From contig NZ_JAAGVC010000002.1 of assembly GCF_010858045.1 (NCBI RefSeq), positions 58,660 to 122,659 of the forward strand: a stretch of 64,000 bases of DNA, read 5' to 3'. The stretch comes from Nocardia cyriacigeorgica (GTDB taxonomy: Bacteria; Actinomycetota; Actinomycetes; Mycobacteriales; Mycobacteriaceae). Under the pieces are notes generated by a model, which saw only the letters and a program-made list of their open reading frames with translations, made no database searches and was not told where the DNA came from. The stretch's first letter is position 1. Every line of letters starts with the position of its first letter. Positions 25,252-35,885 of the stretch are shown one piece after another. Made by a program: the position numbers and the translations under genes.

Positions 25252-25719
25252 TTACTTGCGGTGCCGCCCGGCACGGGTGCCGGCAGAACCGGAGTCATCG
25301 CCGCGGTGACTGTCATTCGCACTGTCGTCGCTGGATCGTTCGCCGATTCGGCGGGGTTTGGGCAGGCGCCGGTGTCCGGTGGCTCCGGCGTCATCGCCGG
25401 ACCGCTTCCGACGCAGCTCGTCGAGATCGACGACGCTGCCAGCCCGACCGGTGCCGGGTGAGTCGGTCGGGCTCGCCGACCACGAGCCGACCGGCCACGC
25501 TCCGGTTTCGCCCTGCAACTCCGACCGCAGGACCGGCCTGGTCGGCGCCGGGTCGTACGACGCGCCGAATTCCGGACGCCACGTTTTCGGTGGAGCGGCC
25601 TCTGCCACCCGCCGCGGGCGCCGCGGGAGTGGAACGACCTTCGAGGACCGCTGGTCCGGTACTTCCTGATCCGACATCGAGCTAGCAGCCGCCTGGTGCC
25701 GCGACATCGGCCGGCGCAC
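25252..25719 (-). CDS. hypothetical basic low-complexity protein
   Basis: 155 residues at most. An internal ATG at 25677 (MSDQEVPDQRSS) would give 141. The sequence is rich in Arg, Pro, Ser and Asp, with no predicted membrane helix and no recognised domain. A more ordered stretch is VVDLDELRRKRS. No good ribosome-binding site precedes either start. It lies downstream of, and convergent with, the MFS gene. It may be a real disordered protein, but codon position bias alone is the main support. Confidence 0.35.
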   Translation of the reverse strand: MRRPMSRHQAAASSMSDQEVPDQRSSKVVPLPRRPRRVAEAAPPKTWRPEFGASYDPAPTRPVLRSELQGETGAWPVGSWSASPTDSPGTGRAGSVVDLDELRRKRSGDDAGATGHRRLPKPRRIGERSSDDSANDSHRGDDSGSAGTRAGRHRK

Positions 25720-25852
25720 CGGGCCGATGTCTGATCCTTGTGCTGAGTCCGTCGCTCACACCCCTATTCTCTCTCAGCATCCGCGCGACCGCAGAATCGG
25801 TCGCCGCGGCCCGGCTCGGCGGCCGGGGCGTAGGGCCGGAGAACGCCGAAAA

Positions 25853-25879
25853 GGCGGGAACGCAGATCGCGTTCCCGCC
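25853..25879 (-). terminator. terminator after rplA
   Basis: GGCGGGAACGC and GCGTTCCCGCC form a perfect 11-bp stem with a 5-nt loop, followed on the minus strand by TTTTCGG. It lies 25 bp after the rplA stop. Confidence 0.9.
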
Positions 25880-25903
25880 GTTTCGGTGGTGCTCAGGTGC
25901 TGC

Positions 25904-26617
25904 TTACGCGTCCTCGTCGAGGAGGTTGCGGGTGCGGTTCGGGTCCACCGGGATGCCCGGTCCGGTGTTCGTCGAGACCGTCACCTTCTTGACGTAGCGG
26001 CCCTTGGCGGTCGACGGCTTCACACGCAGGATCTCGTCCAGCGCGGCGCCGTAGTTCTCCACCAGCTTGGCATCGTCGAAGGACGCCTTGCCGATGACGA
26101 AGTGCAGGTTGGCCTGCTTGTCGACGCGGAAGTTGATCTTGCCGCCCTTGATGTCGTTGACGGCCTTGGTCACGTCGGTGGTGACCGTGCCCGTCTTCGG
26201 GTTCGGCATCAGACCGCGCGGGCCGAGGACACGCGCGATGCGGCCGACCTTGGCCATCTGGTCCGGGGTGGCGATCGCGGCGTCGAAGTCCAGCCAGCCG
26301 CCCTGAATCCGCTCGATCAGATCCTCGGCGCCGACGGCGTCCGCACCGGCGGCCTCGGCCTCGGCGGCCTTCTCGCCGGCCGCGAACACGATGACGCGGG
26401 CGGTCTTACCGGTGCCGTGCGGCAGGTTGACGGTGCCGCGGACCATCTGGTCGGCCTTACGGGGATCCACACCGAGACGAACGGCGACCTCGACGGTCGC
26501 GTCGGTCTTGGTGGTGGCGGTCTCCTTGGCCAGCCGCGCGGCGGCCAGCGGGGAGTAGAGCTTGGTGCGATCGACCTTCTCGGCCGCGGCGAGGTACGCC
26601 TTGCTTCGTTTTGCCAT
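25904..26617 (-). CDS. rplA: 50S ribosomal protein L1
   Basis: 237 residues. L1 forms the mobile stalk near the ribosomal E site and can repress its own mRNA. The sequence has the family features: [31 protein letters not shown] and the C-terminal [17 protein letters not shown]. It lies 80 bp after rplK on the same strand and is closed by a strong terminator. Confidence 0.98.
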   Translation of the reverse strand: MAKRSKAYLAAAEKVDRTKLYSPLAAARLAKETATTKTDATVEVAVRLGVDPRKADQMVRGTVNLPHGTGKTARVIVFAAGEKAAEAEAAGADAVGAEDLIERIQGGWLDFDAAIATPDQMAKVGRIARVLGPRGLMPNPKTGTVTTDVTKAVNDIKGGKINFRVDKQANLHFVIGKASFDDAKLVENYGAALDEILRVKPSTAKGRYVKKVTVSTNTGPGIPVDPNRTRNLLDEDA

Positions 26618-26697
26618 GTTTTCTCTGTCCTTAGCTGTGGTTCAGAAGTGGTTATCGGGCCTGGCCGGCCCTCCCACCAGTTGCAGGGAGCTGACGC

Positions 26698-27132
26698 TCA
26701 GCCCTCGACCGTGATGCCCATCGAACGAGCGGTGCCCGCGATGATCTTCGCGGCCTGCTCGATGTCGTTGGCGTTCAGGTCTTCCTGCTTGGTCTTGGCG
26801 ATCTCGCGCACCTGGTCCATGGTCACGGTGGCGACCTTGTTGCGGTGCGGCTCGGCCGAGCCCTTCTGCACGCCTGCGGCCTTGAGCAGCAGCTTGGCGG
26901 CGGGCGGGGTCTTCAGCTTGAAGTCGAAGGTCCGGTCCTCGTACACCGAGATCTCGACCGGAATGACGTTGCCACGCTGCGACTCGGTCGCGGCGTTGTA
27001 CGCCTTGCAGAACTCCATGATGTTGACGCCGTGCTGACCGAGCGCGGGGCCGACCGGAGGGGCCGGGTTCGCCTGGCCGGCCTGGATCTGCAGCTTGATG
27101 ATCCCGGCGAGCTTCTTCTTCTTGGGGGGCAT
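26698..27132 (-). CDS. rplK: 50S ribosomal protein L11
   Basis: 144 residues. The N-terminal domain ([20 protein letters not shown]) binds the GTPase-centre rRNA and carries the proline positions associated with thiopeptide binding. The C-terminal domain ([20 protein letters not shown]) is intact. It starts 185 bp after nusG and is followed by rplA. Confidence 0.98.
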
Positions 27133-27294
27133 CTTTCTTCCTTGGTTTCGGTTCCTTACGGTTGCCGTAAGCCTGTCGCGGGCGCGAACCCGCAGCCGGG
27201 CACGCCCGGCACCGCGCGACGAATCCGGTAGTACTGCACCGGCTCGCGCGCGAACCCTGACACCTTACCGGGATCGCCGCGCGCGCGATCATGT

Positions 27295-27313
27295 GGGGCC
27301 GGTGCACGGCCCC
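27295..27313 (-). terminator. possible hairpin after nusG
   Basis: GGGGCCG and CGGCCCC pair over a 5-nt loop, 4 bp past the nusG stop. There is no T run. It may be a weak terminator or a processing element between secE-nusG and rplKA. Confidence 0.45.
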
Positions 27314-27317
27314 TTGA

Positions 27318-28614
<1,297 letters not shown>

Positions 28615-28647
28615 GTCAGAACCCTCTCTCATCGCTGGCATCCAGGG

Positions 28648-28720
<73 letters not shown>

Positions 28721-28956
28721 TCGGCTGGACGGTGGTGCTGATGCCCAGCCACATGTGCTGTATTCAGTTGTCCTGGTGCCACACAACACGCGCGCCGCTC
28801 CGGCAGTTGCCGGCCCCGTCAGCGGAAGTTCCGGAGCTGGGCTCCGGGCCGCCTGGAACCAGCCTTGCAGAGCAGCGCGCATCGGCTGGTGACCCCAGAA
28901 ACCCGAGTGTACGTGAAGACCGGTGGCATTAGCCAATCCGGCCCCCACGAACCAGG

Positions 28957-30018
28957 TCAGGACAGCTGCACGGTGGCGGTCGCGCGCCCGAAGATCTTGC
29001 GGCCCGCCGACTTCGCGACGATGGCGACGACCGCGGTCTTGGTCTCGGGATCGACCGATTTCACCTTGCCGGTGAACTCCACCTCGGCCGGTTCGTCCAC
29101 ACCCACGTAGACCGGGCTGGTGAAGCGGACGTTGTACTCCTTGACCGCACCGGGATCGCCGAGCCACGAGGTGACGAATCCGCCGCCGAGGCCCATGGTC
29201 AGCATGCCGTGAGCGACGACGTTGTCCAGGCCGACGAGCTTGACGACCTCGTCACTCCAGTGGATGGGATTGGCGTCGCCGGACACACCGGCGTAGTTGA
29301 CCAGGTCGCCCCGGGTCAGCCGGACGGTGCGCGGGGGCAGCTCGTCGCCGGCGCTGATCGAATCGAAGGCGATGGCGTGCTTGCTCGGCGCGACGTCGGG
29401 AGCGGTCGGCACCGGCGCGGGCGCCGAGGTGGGCACGGTGCGCGGGTGATGCTGCGGGGTCTCCTCGCCGAGGCCGTGCATGAGCACGTTGCGGACCGCG
29501 CCGGCCAGGTTCGGGTCGATATCGCCGCCGCTGCGGCCGATCAGCGTGGTGTAGGTGGTGAGCACCAGCTCGTCGCGCTGATCGGTGACGATGTTCTTGG
29601 TGACGATGATGTCGCCGCCGAAGGCCTGCCGGAACGAGTGCAGGTAGACGTCGCAGGTCAGCTGGTCGCCGACCTTGATCGGCCGGTGGAATTCCAGGAT
29701 CTGGTCGGTCTGCATGATCTGGCTCAGGTCGTAGCCGGTGACGACCTCTTCGAACAGCTTGCGCTGGGCCAGGATCCCGACCAGGGAGATGAAGGTCAGC
29801 GGCGCGAGCAGGCCGTCGTAGCCGTACTCCTGCGCGACGTCTTCCTCCCAGTGCACCGGGTGGTAGTCCTGCACGGCGCGGGCGTATTCGCGGACCTTTT
29901 CGCGGCCGACCTCGTAGTAGTCGTCGACGCGGTAGTGGTGACCGACCATGGCCGCCGCGTGTTCGGCGGGGTCGAAACTCTCGCCCGTCGCGACCGCTTC
30001 GTCTGTACCGGTGTTCAT
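28957..30018 (-). CDS. fused HadAB-type (3R)-hydroxyacyl-ACP dehydratase
   Basis: 353 residues made of two hotdog domains. The N-terminal half is HadA-like (MaoC_dehydrat_N: VREYARAVQDYHPVHWEEDV). The C-terminal half is HadB-like, with the hydratase-2 motif YAGVSGDANPIHWSDEVV, followed by VVAHGMLTMGLGGGFVTSWL. A Pro/Ala linker (TSAPAPVPTAPDVAP) joins them. In M. tuberculosis, hadA, hadB and hadC are separate genes at the same place, between rpmG and tRNA-Trp/secE. Here A and B are one chain and no hadC is seen. The enzyme should dehydrate FAS-II intermediates in mycolic acid synthesis. ATG 30018 is chosen by similarity; an upstream start at 30078 would add 20 residues and no clear ribosome-binding site decides. 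Confidence 0.88.
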   Translation of the reverse strand: MNTGTDEAVATGESFDPAEHAAAMVGHHYRVDDYYEVGREKVREYARAVQDYHPVHWEEDVAQEYGYDGLLAPLTFISLVGILAQRKLFEEVVTGYDLSQIMQTDQILEFHRPIKVGDQLTCDVYLHSFRQAFGGDIIVTKNIVTDQRDELVLTTYTTLIGRSGGDIDPNLAGAVRNVLMHGLGEETPQHHPRTVPTSAPAPVPTAPDVAPSKHAIAFDSISAGDELPPRTVRLTRGDLVNYAGVSGDANPIHWSDEVVKLVGLDNVVAHGMLTMGLGGGFVTSWLGDPGAVKEYNVRFTSPVYVGVDEPAEVEFTGKVKSVDPETKTAVVAIVAKSAGRKIFGRATATVQLS

Positions 30019-30107
30019 TGTCACGGGAGGACTGTACCTATCTGACCCCGTCTGCGGAGTCGGTGGAGCGTAGACCACCGCTGGCCAGATGCACCGTGCA
30101 AACGCAG

Positions 30108-30134
30108 TCGGGCCGGACGCGAGGTCCGGCCCGA
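30108..30134 (-). terminator. terminator between rpmG and hadAB
   Basis: TCGGGCCGGAC and GTCCGGCCCGA form a perfect 11-bp stem with a 5-nt loop, followed by CTGCGTTTG on the minus strand. It suggests that hadAB is transcribed separately from rpmG. Confidence 0.7.
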
Positions 30135-30221
30135 TGCTTGTGTCACGGCGGTTGTGTTCCGGCTGGTGCCGGAATCGAGGTCCCGGCGCCGATGCACGCG
30201 GTAGCTACACGCGTGGTTGGC

Positions 30222-30392
30222 TCAGCGGGACTCGCGGTGCGCCCGATGCGTGCCGCAGTTCGGGCAGAACTTCTTCAGCTCCAAGCGGTCCGGGTCGTTA
30301 CGCCGGTTCTTCTTGGTGATGTAGTTGCGGTGCTTGCACTGCTCGCAGGCCAAGGTGATCTTTGGCCGGACATCGGTGGACTTCGCGGCCAC
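30222..30392 (-). CDS. rpmG: 50S ribosomal protein L33 (zinc-binding type)
   Basis: 56 residues. Two CxxC pairs ([13 protein letters not shown] and FCPNCGTHR) show the zinc-containing C+ form, so this is not the zinc-free paralogue made under zinc starvation. GTG 30392 follows GAAAGAAGG. It lies 37 bp after tRNA-Met and upstream of hadAB. Confidence 0.95.
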
Positions 30393-30429
30393 GATATGCC
30401 TTCTTTCCGGAACTGGGCTTGATCGGTTG

Positions 30430-30505
30430 TGGTAGCGATGGCCGGACTTGAACCGGCGACACAACGATTATGAGTCGTTTGCTCTACCGACTGAGCTACA
30501 CCGCC
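30430..30505 (-). tRNA. tRNA-Met (CAT), CCA encoded
   Basis: The cloverleaf has acceptor GGCGGTG pairing with CATCGCT (including G-U pairs), anticodon CAT within CTCATAA, and T-arm GCCGGTTCAAGTCCGGC. CCA is encoded at 30432-30430. The first acceptor base pair is a G-U wobble rather than the C-A mismatch of an initiator, so it is read as an elongator. Confidence 0.93.
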
Positions 30506-30589
30506 ACGGGTCGCATTGCCTTACGGTGCCGTGCCCAGCCCCTCCGAGCGGGGAGCGATGCCGAGTCGGTCACCACCGGCAATCCGGCG

Positions 30590-30662
30590 AGCCCCCTAAC
30601 GGAATCGAACCGTTGACCTTTTCCTTACCATGGAAACGCTCTGCCGACTGAGCTAAGGGGGC
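30590..30662 (-). tRNA. tRNA-Thr (GGT)
   Basis: 73 nt. Acceptor GCCCCCT/AGGGGGC, anticodon GGT within ATGGTAA, T-arm AACGGTTCGATTCCGTT. It lies 84 bp before tRNA-Met on the same strand; a weak promoter (TTGGTG-18-TAACCT) may lie about 75 nt upstream. Confidence 0.95.
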
Positions 30663-30836
30663 ATGACCTCTTACGCACCGTGACCCGACTTTCCGTGACC
30701 CCGGCGCTTCGAAGTCTTGAACGAGGTTACACACTCACCCGTCTATGCACCAAACCGGCTGGTCAGAGCGGGTATTTCCGATCTCGCGGGCCCGGCCGTG
30801 GCCTCGCGCGCAGCACCGGCAGGCCCGGAAACGGAA

Positions 30837-30872
30837 GAACCCCCGCGGATCGTTTTCGATCCACGGGGGTTC
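30837..30872 (-). terminator. terminator of tRNA-Tyr
   Basis: A 16-bp stem with one mismatch (GAACCCCCGCGGATCG against CGATCCACGGGGGTTC) around a TTTT loop lies 4 bp past the 3' end of tRNA-Tyr and is followed by TTCCGTTTCC on the minus strand. Confidence 0.85.
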
Positions 30873-30876
30873 TCGG

Positions 30877-30959
30877 TGGCAGGTGTAGGATTCGAACCTA
30901 CGTAGGCTTTCACCGACAGATTTACAGTCTGCTCCCATTGGCCGCTCGGGCAACCTGCC
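30877..30959 (-). tRNA. tRNA-Tyr (GTA)
   Basis: 83 nt with a long variable arm (class II form). Acceptor GGCAGGT/ACCTGCC, anticodon GTA within CTGTAAA, T-loop GGTTCGAATCC. No CCA is encoded (CCG follows). Confidence 0.96.
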
Positions 30960-30983
30960 GTCGCGCTTCTCGGCGCGCAGAGC

Positions 30984-31014
30984 AGAATACAACGAACCCA
31001 CACCCGGAATGCAA
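30984..31014 (-). promoter_or_regulatory. likely promoter of tRNA-Tyr
   Basis: On the minus strand, TTGCAT (31014-31009) is 19 bp from TATTCT (30989-30984), a good -10 with a slightly long spacer. The start would lie about 18 nt before the tRNA. Confidence 0.45.
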
Positions 31015-31173
31015 ACCGGCTGTACAGCGGCATGGTTCGACCGGCTCGCCCCTGCCTGCGGCGACACAGACCGCGTCCGGGGACTAATCTCGTTCGGCCG
31101 GGTAGAACTAGGTGGGTGCGGCGAACCATCCGGCGCGACCTCGAACGCCGGACCGTCAGGACAGGAGCGCAGT

Positions 31174-31665
31174 GTGGCCGATTCGTCTTTCGATGTCGTC
31201 AGCAAGGTCGATCGCCAGGAGGTCGACAACGCCTTGCATCAGGCGGAGAAGGAGCTGAACACCCGCTACGACTTCCGCGGCACCGGTGCGGCGATCGAAT
31301 GGTCCGGTGAGGACAAGATCGTGATCAGCGCCGAGGCCGAGGAGCGGGTCAAGGCCGCACTCGAGGTGTTCAAGGAGAAGCTGATCCGCCGCGATATCTC
31401 GCTCAAGGCGTTCGACGCCGGCGAGCCGGTGGTCTCCGGCAAGACCTACAAGATCACCGGTTCGCTGGTGCAGGGCATCGACGCCGAGCACGCGAAGAAG
31501 ATCTCCAAGAAGATCCGCGATGAGGGCCCCAAGGGCGTCAAGGCCCAGATCCAGGGCGACGAGCTGCGCGTGAGCAGCAAGAAGCGCGACGACCTGCAGG
31601 CCGTCATCTCGCTGCTCAAGAGCGAGGACTTCGGCATCGCCCTGCAGTTCGTCAACTACCGCTAG
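31174..31665 (+). CDS. YajQ family nucleotide-binding protein
   Basis: 163 residues, the usual length for this family of double-ferredoxin-fold proteins, some of which bind cyclic-di-GMP or tRNA. Features include the N-terminal [34 protein letters not shown], and the C-terminal end [18 protein letters not shown] 31174 follows ACAGGAGCGC; the frame is open for 55 residues upstream, but that part is not family-like. A YajQ gene (Rv0566c) also neighbours htpX and grcC1 in M. tuberculosis, so the context is conserved. The cellular role is not well defined. Confidence 0.93.
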   Translation: MADSSFDVVSKVDRQEVDNALHQAEKELNTRYDFRGTGAAIEWSGEDKIVISAEAEERVKAALEVFKEKLIRRDISLKAFDAGEPVVSGKTYKITGSLVQGIDAEHAKKISKKIRDEGPKGVKAQIQGDELRVSSKKRDDLQAVISLLKSEDFGIALQFVNYR

Positions 31666-31757
31666 CCGAGGTCACCGCCCCGGGCGCCGGGGCGAGTCCT
31701 TCGTCACGCCCAGCCTCGGGGCCGAGCAGGCCCAGCGGGAATTGCGCGCCGGCGAGG

Positions 31758-32633
31758 TCAGCCGCGCGGACGGCCGGCCAGCTCTTCGAGGCGGGCGATG
31801 CGGTCGGCCATCGGCGGGTGGGTGGAGAACCAGCGGGCGGCGCGCTCGCCCGGGCGGAACGGGTTGGCGATCATCAGATGGGACTGGGCGGTGAGCTGCG
31901 GTTCCGGTGGCAGTGGGGCGGCTTGGACGCCGCGTTCCAGCTTGCGCAGGGCCGAGGCCAGAGCGAGTGGATCGCCGGTGAGTTCGGCCCCGGATTGATC
32001 GGCCTGGTATTCGCGTGAGCGCGAGACGGCCAGCTTGATCAGGGTGGCCGCGATCGGGCCGAGCAGCGAGACCAAGATCACGCCGATGATGTTGGGCCCA
32101 CCCTCGCGGTTGCCGCCGAAGGCGGTGGCGAAGAAGGCCAGATTGGCCAGACCGGAGATAACGGCGGCCAATGCGCCCGCGACCGAGGAGATGAGGATGT
32201 CGCGGTTGTAGACGTGCGAGAGCTCATGTCCGAGCACCGCGCGCAGCTCGCGCTCGTCCAGGATCTGCAGGATGCCGCTGGTACAGCACACCGCCGCGTG
32301 GCGGGGACTGCGGCCGGTAGCGAAGGCGTTGGGGGCGTTGGTCGGGCTGATGTAGAGCCGCGGCATGGGCTGACGGGCGGCGGTGGCGAGCTCACGCACG
32401 ATCCGGTAGATGACCGGCGCCTCCAGCTCGCTGATCGGCTGGGCGTGCATGGCCTTCAACGCCAGCTTGTCGCTGTTGAAGTAGGCGTAGGCGTTCATGC
32501 CGACGGCCAGCAGGATCGCGATGACCAGGATCGTCGGGCTGCGGAACATCGCCCCGGCGAACACGATCAGCGCGGAAAGGCCGACCATCAACCCAAAGGT
32601 CTTGATCCCGTTCGCATACCCATGCCCGTGCAT
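31758..32633 (-). CDS. htpX: membrane zinc metalloprotease HtpX
   Basis: 291 residues. A membrane-bound M48 peptidase that degrades misfolded membrane proteins. Two N-terminal helices ([19 protein letters not shown] and [18 protein letters not shown]) precede the zinc motif HELSH (His136, Glu137, His140). The third-ligand region reads [15 protein letters not shown]. Two more hydrophobic segments follow the zinc motif. ATG 32633 has GAGGAGACGT in front; 40 upstream in-frame residues are rejected. It lies downstream of the polyprenyl synthase gene on the same strand with a 164-bp gap. Confidence 0.96.
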   Translation of the reverse strand: MHGHGYANGIKTFGLMVGLSALIVFAGAMFRSPTILVIAILLAVGMNAYAYFNSDKLALKAMHAQPISELEAPVIYRIVRELATAARQPMPRLYISPTNAPNAFATGRSPRHAAVCCTSGILQILDERELRAVLGHELSHVYNRDILISSVAGALAAVISGLANLAFFATAFGGNREGGPNIIGVILVSLLGPIAATLIKLAVSRSREYQADQSGAELTGDPLALASALRKLERGVQAAPLPPEPQLTAQSHLMIANPFRPGERAARWFSTHPPMADRIARLEELAGRPRG

Positions 32634-32797
32634 ACGTCTCCTCGCCGCTCCCCCGTCCTGTATGGATTTCCGCGCCGCCCGGCGGCGCACAACGCTGCTC
32701 GACTGCCACTGATCTTCACGTAATCCAGCAGTTCGAGTGCTACAGAATGGCAACGATCGCGGCGCTGCCGGAGTTCCGGGTGCGCCGCGGCGAGGGC

Positions 32798-33820
32798 CTA
32801 GCCCACTCGTTCGATGGTGTAGCGGACCAGCCGCACCAGCGCGTCGTTGGCGGGGCCCGGCGGCAGCGCCGAGAGTTCGGCGTAGGCGAGGTCGGCGTAC
32901 TCCTGCAGCTTCTGCTTGGCCTGGGTCATGCCGGGCGAACGGCCCAGCAGTTCCAGCGCCTCATCGACTTCGGCGTCGGTCTCCAGCGGGCGGGCCAGCA
33001 GGGCACGCAGCCGGTCACCGTCGGGGCCCTCCTCGCGCAGGGCGTAGAGAACGGGCAGGGTGTGCACGCCTTCGCGCAGGTCGGTGCCGGGCGTCTTGCC
33101 GGATTGCGCCGATTCGGAGGAGATGTCGATGATGTCGTCGGAGATCTGGAAGGCGGTGCCGACGGCGTCGCCGAGGCGGGCCAGCCGCTCGACGTGTTCG
33201 GTGTCGGCGCCGGAGAAGGTGCCGCCGAATCGGCCGGCGGCCGCGATCAGCGAACCGGTCTTCTCCCACACCACGCGCAGGTAATGGGCGACCGGATCCT
33301 TGGCCTCGGCGGCGCCCATCGTCTCGCGCATCTGGCCGGTGACCAGTTCGGCGAAGGTTTCGGCGATGATCCGCACCGCGTCCGGGCCGAGGGTCGACAC
33401 CAGCCGGGAGGCATGCGCGAACAGATAGTCACCGGCGAGGATCGCGATGCTGTTGCCCCAGCGCGAATTCACGCTCGGCGCACCGCGGCGCATGGTGGCC
33501 TCGTCCATCACGTCGTCGTGGTAGAGGGTGGCCAGATGCACAAGTTCGACGACGGTGCCCGCGGTGATCAGGTCCGGGTCGGTCGGGCGCGGGCCGAGCT
33601 GGCCGGTGAGGATGGTGAACAGCGGACGGAACCGCTTACCTCCGGCCTTGGCCAGGTGCAGGGCGGCCTCCTGGAGGAAGGACGCACCGTCGGACAGCTC
33701 CTCGATCAGTAGCTTTTCGACGTCGGCCAGGCCGTTACGCACCGTGGCGGCGAGTTCGGAATCGCCGAGATCCACCCCTGCCACTACCGTGCTCTCGTCG
33801 CTCACAGCAGATGTGCTCAT
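32798..33820 (-). CDS. polyprenyl diphosphate synthase (menaquinone tail)
   Basis: 340 residues. A trans-isoprenyl diphosphate synthase with both Asp-rich motifs: [12 protein letters not shown] (first) and DDIID (second). The conserved [14 protein letters not shown] and [12 protein letters not shown] segments are present. It is the positional counterpart of M. tuberculosis grcC1 (Rv0562), next to htpX and the menJ-like gene, so it most likely makes the isoprenoid tail of menaquinone. The chain length cannot be read with certainty. ATG 33820 follows GGGAGAAGAA. It is transcribed away from menJ. Confidence 0.92.
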   Translation of the reverse strand: MSTSAVSDESTVVAGVDLGDSELAATVRNGLADVEKLLIEELSDGASFLQEAALHLAKAGGKRFRPLFTILTGQLGPRPTDPDLITAGTVVELVHLATLYHDDVMDEATMRRGAPSVNSRWGNSIAILAGDYLFAHASRLVSTLGPDAVRIIAETFAELVTGQMRETMGAAEAKDPVAHYLRVVWEKTGSLIAAAGRFGGTFSGADTEHVERLARLGDAVGTAFQISDDIIDISSESAQSGKTPGTDLREGVHTLPVLYALREEGPDGDRLRALLARPLETDAEVDEALELLGRSPGMTQAKQKLQEYADLAYAELSALPPGPANDALVRLVRYTIERVG

Positions 33821-34061
33821 TTCTTCTCCCAGCGATGCGTCCGACCCACGGTCAAAGAACCTAGCGTGTCCACGGTAGATAACCCCATGAACACCGTCAC
33901 TCCCGGCAATATCCGCTGGGGCGCACCGCACACCTTCGCATACCGGACCGGGCGACGGACGGTGAGCCCGGCGGTGCGTCGGCGGCCGAGTCCGCCACCC
34001 CGCCGCATGTCACACGGCACCGGCGTCGACACCGGTGCGGCCGCGCTGCGAGTATGGGTCC

Positions 34062-35342
34062 ATGGGTGCACCGGATGTCACACCAGCGGGCGGTGACGAG
34101 CAGACACACGGCGCGGTCCCCGCGCACGCCGATGTCGTCGTGGTCGGGGCGGGACCGGCCGGATCGGCGGCGGCGACCTGGGCCGCACGAGCCGGCCGCG
34201 ATGTGCTGCTGGTCGATTCGGCGGTGTTCCCGCGCGACAAGACCTGCGGCGACGGCCTGACCCCGCGCGCCACCGCCGAATTGGAGCATCTCGGGCTCGG
34301 CGACTGGGTGCGCGCGCATACCGTCAACCACGGTTTGCGGATGACCGGCTTCGGCCGCGAGGAACTGCTGCCATGGCCGGGTGGATCGTTCCCCACCTAC
34401 GGAAGTGCCGTTCCGCGCACCGAACTCGACGACAAGCTGCGCGAGACCGCGGTGAAATCGGGGGCGGGGATGCTGGAGGGCGCCAAGGTCGTCGACGTCA
34501 CCCGCGACGGTGAGCGTGTCACCGGCGTGACGGTGCGTACCGGGGCGGGCACGCGGTCGATCAGCTGCCGGACCCTCGTCGTCGCCGACGGTGTGCGTTC
34601 GCCGGTCGGCAAGATGCTCGGCCGCGAATGGCATCGGCAGTACGCCTACGGCGTGGCGGCCCGCGCCTACATCAGCTCCGGACGTTCGGCCGATCAGTGG
34701 ATCACCTCGCATCTGGAATTGCGGGACGCGAACGGTTCGCTGGTGCCCGGGTATGGCTGGGTGTTCCCGCTGGCCAACGGTGAGGTCAATATCGGGGTCG
34801 GTTCGCTGGCGACCGAGAAGCGTCCCTCGCATATCGCGTTGAAGCCGCTGCTGGAGCACTACACAGCGTTGCGGCACGAGGAATGGGAGTTCAGCGGGTC
34901 GCTGCGGGCGGTGGCCTCGGCGCTGCTGCCGATGGGCGGCGCGGTGTCGAATATCGCCGGCCGCAACTGGGTGCTGGTCGGTGACGCCGCGGGCTGTGTG
35001 AATCCGCTCAACGGCGAAGGCATCGATTACGGGCTCGAAGGCGGGCACATGCTCGCCGATCTGCTCGACGAACCGGATCTGAGCACGGTGTGGCCGGAGT
35101 TGCTGCGGGCCCGCTACGGCCGCACGTATTCGGTGGCGCGCCGGATCGCGGGCCTGGCCACCCATCCGCGCATGGTGCCGATGGGCGGGCCGCCGGTGAT
35201 GCGGTCGAAGTTCTTGCAGCGCACCGCGGTTCGGGTGATGGGCAATCTGGTCACCGACGAGGACGTGGATCTGGTCGCGCGGGCCTGGCGGATGGCCGGG
35301 CGGGTGTCGCGGCGTTTCGACGAGCGGCCACCGTTCTGCTGA
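34062..35342 (+). CDS. menJ: MenJ-like geranylgeranyl/menaquinone tail reductase
   Basis: 426 residues. A flavoprotein of the geranylgeranyl reductase family. The N-terminal FAD-binding motif is VVVGAGPAGSAAATWAARAG. The family motif KTCGDGLTPRA follows at about residue 65, and the second FAD-binding segment is LVGDAAGCVNPLNGEGIDYG. In M. tuberculosis, MenJ (Rv0561c) saturates one isoprene of the menaquinone tail; the gene here sits beside the same neighbours. ATG 34062 is used; a GTG at 34035 would add nine residues, and neither has a strong ribosome-binding site. Divergent from the polyprenyl synthase gene, with about 240 bp between. Confidence 0.9.
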   Translation: MGAPDVTPAGGDEQTHGAVPAHADVVVVGAGPAGSAAATWAARAGRDVLLVDSAVFPRDKTCGDGLTPRATAELEHLGLGDWVRAHTVNHGLRMTGFGREELLPWPGGSFPTYGSAVPRTELDDKLRETAVKSGAGMLEGAKVVDVTRDGERVTGVTVRTGAGTRSISCRTLVVADGVRSPVGKMLGREWHRQYAYGVAARAYISSGRSADQWITSHLELRDANGSLVPGYGWVFPLANGEVNIGVGSLATEKRPSHIALKPLLEHYTALRHEEWEFSGSLRAVASALLPMGGAVSNIAGRNWVLVGDAAGCVNPLNGEGIDYGLEGGHMLADLLDEPDLSTVWPELLRARYGRTYSVARRIAGLATHPRMVPMGGPPVMRSKFLQRTAVRVMGNLVTDEDVDLVARAWRMAGRVSRRFDERPPFC

Positions 35343-35401
35343 TCGCCGCATCGAGCGGGCCGGGGGCCGCGTGCGGACCCGCGCCGACCTACAGTGGAAC
35401 G

Positions 35402-35833
35402 GTGACGCCGCGACCGGTGCCCGAGGATCTGCTCCCGCATCTGCGGCGGGCACGGGATCTCGCCGACCGTGAATACGCCCAGCCGCTGGATCTGGACGGC
35501 CTTGCCGCCGCCGCGGGTGTGTCGAAGTATCACTTCCTGCGCTGTTTCGCCGCGACCTACGGCAAGACGCCCGCGGTGTATCTGGCCGAGCGACGCGTCG
35601 AGCGGGCCCAGGATCTGCTGCGCGCCACGAATGTCACGGTGACCGAGGCGTGCATGCTCGTCGGCTACACCAGCCTCGGATCGTTCTCCCGGAAGTTCAC
35701 CGAGTTGGTCGGGATGTCGCCGTCGGCGTATCAGGCGAAGTTCGCCGCCGACGGCGCGCCACGGATTCCGGGTTGCTACGTGTTCATGCACGGCTTGTCC
35801 GATCGGGCCCCCCGGCCGGACAAGGAACGGTGA
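35402..35833 (+). CDS. AraC-type transcription regulator (DNA-binding domain only)
   Basis: 143 residues. Almost the whole chain is a double helix-turn-helix AraC domain: LDLDGLAAAAGVSKYHFLRC for the first, and VTEACMLVGYTSLGSFSRKF for the second, ending with VGMSPSAYQAKF. There is no N-terminal sensor domain, so ligand sensing, if any, must lie elsewhere. It starts at GTG 35402 and is 52 bp before a VOC-family gene on the same strand. Stand-alone AraC proteins paired with VOC proteins are a recurrent actinobacterial arrangement, so the two probably act together. Confidence 0.88.
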   Translation: MTPRPVPEDLLPHLRRARDLADREYAQPLDLDGLAAAAGVSKYHFLRCFAATYGKTPAVYLAERRVERAQDLLRATNVTVTEACMLVGYTSLGSFSRKFTELVGMSPSAYQAKFAADGAPRIPGCYVFMHGLSDRAPRPDKER

Positions 35834-35885
35834 CGCCGCAATTTCGGAGAAGCCGCCGCGGTGTGCGCGCACATAGCCTGAGCTC

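Noticed and set aside
25190..25685. Plus-strand open frames following the MFS exporter
   Set aside because: Composition is typical of antisense noise. The minus-strand hypothetical is only slightly better supported and is reported with low confidence.
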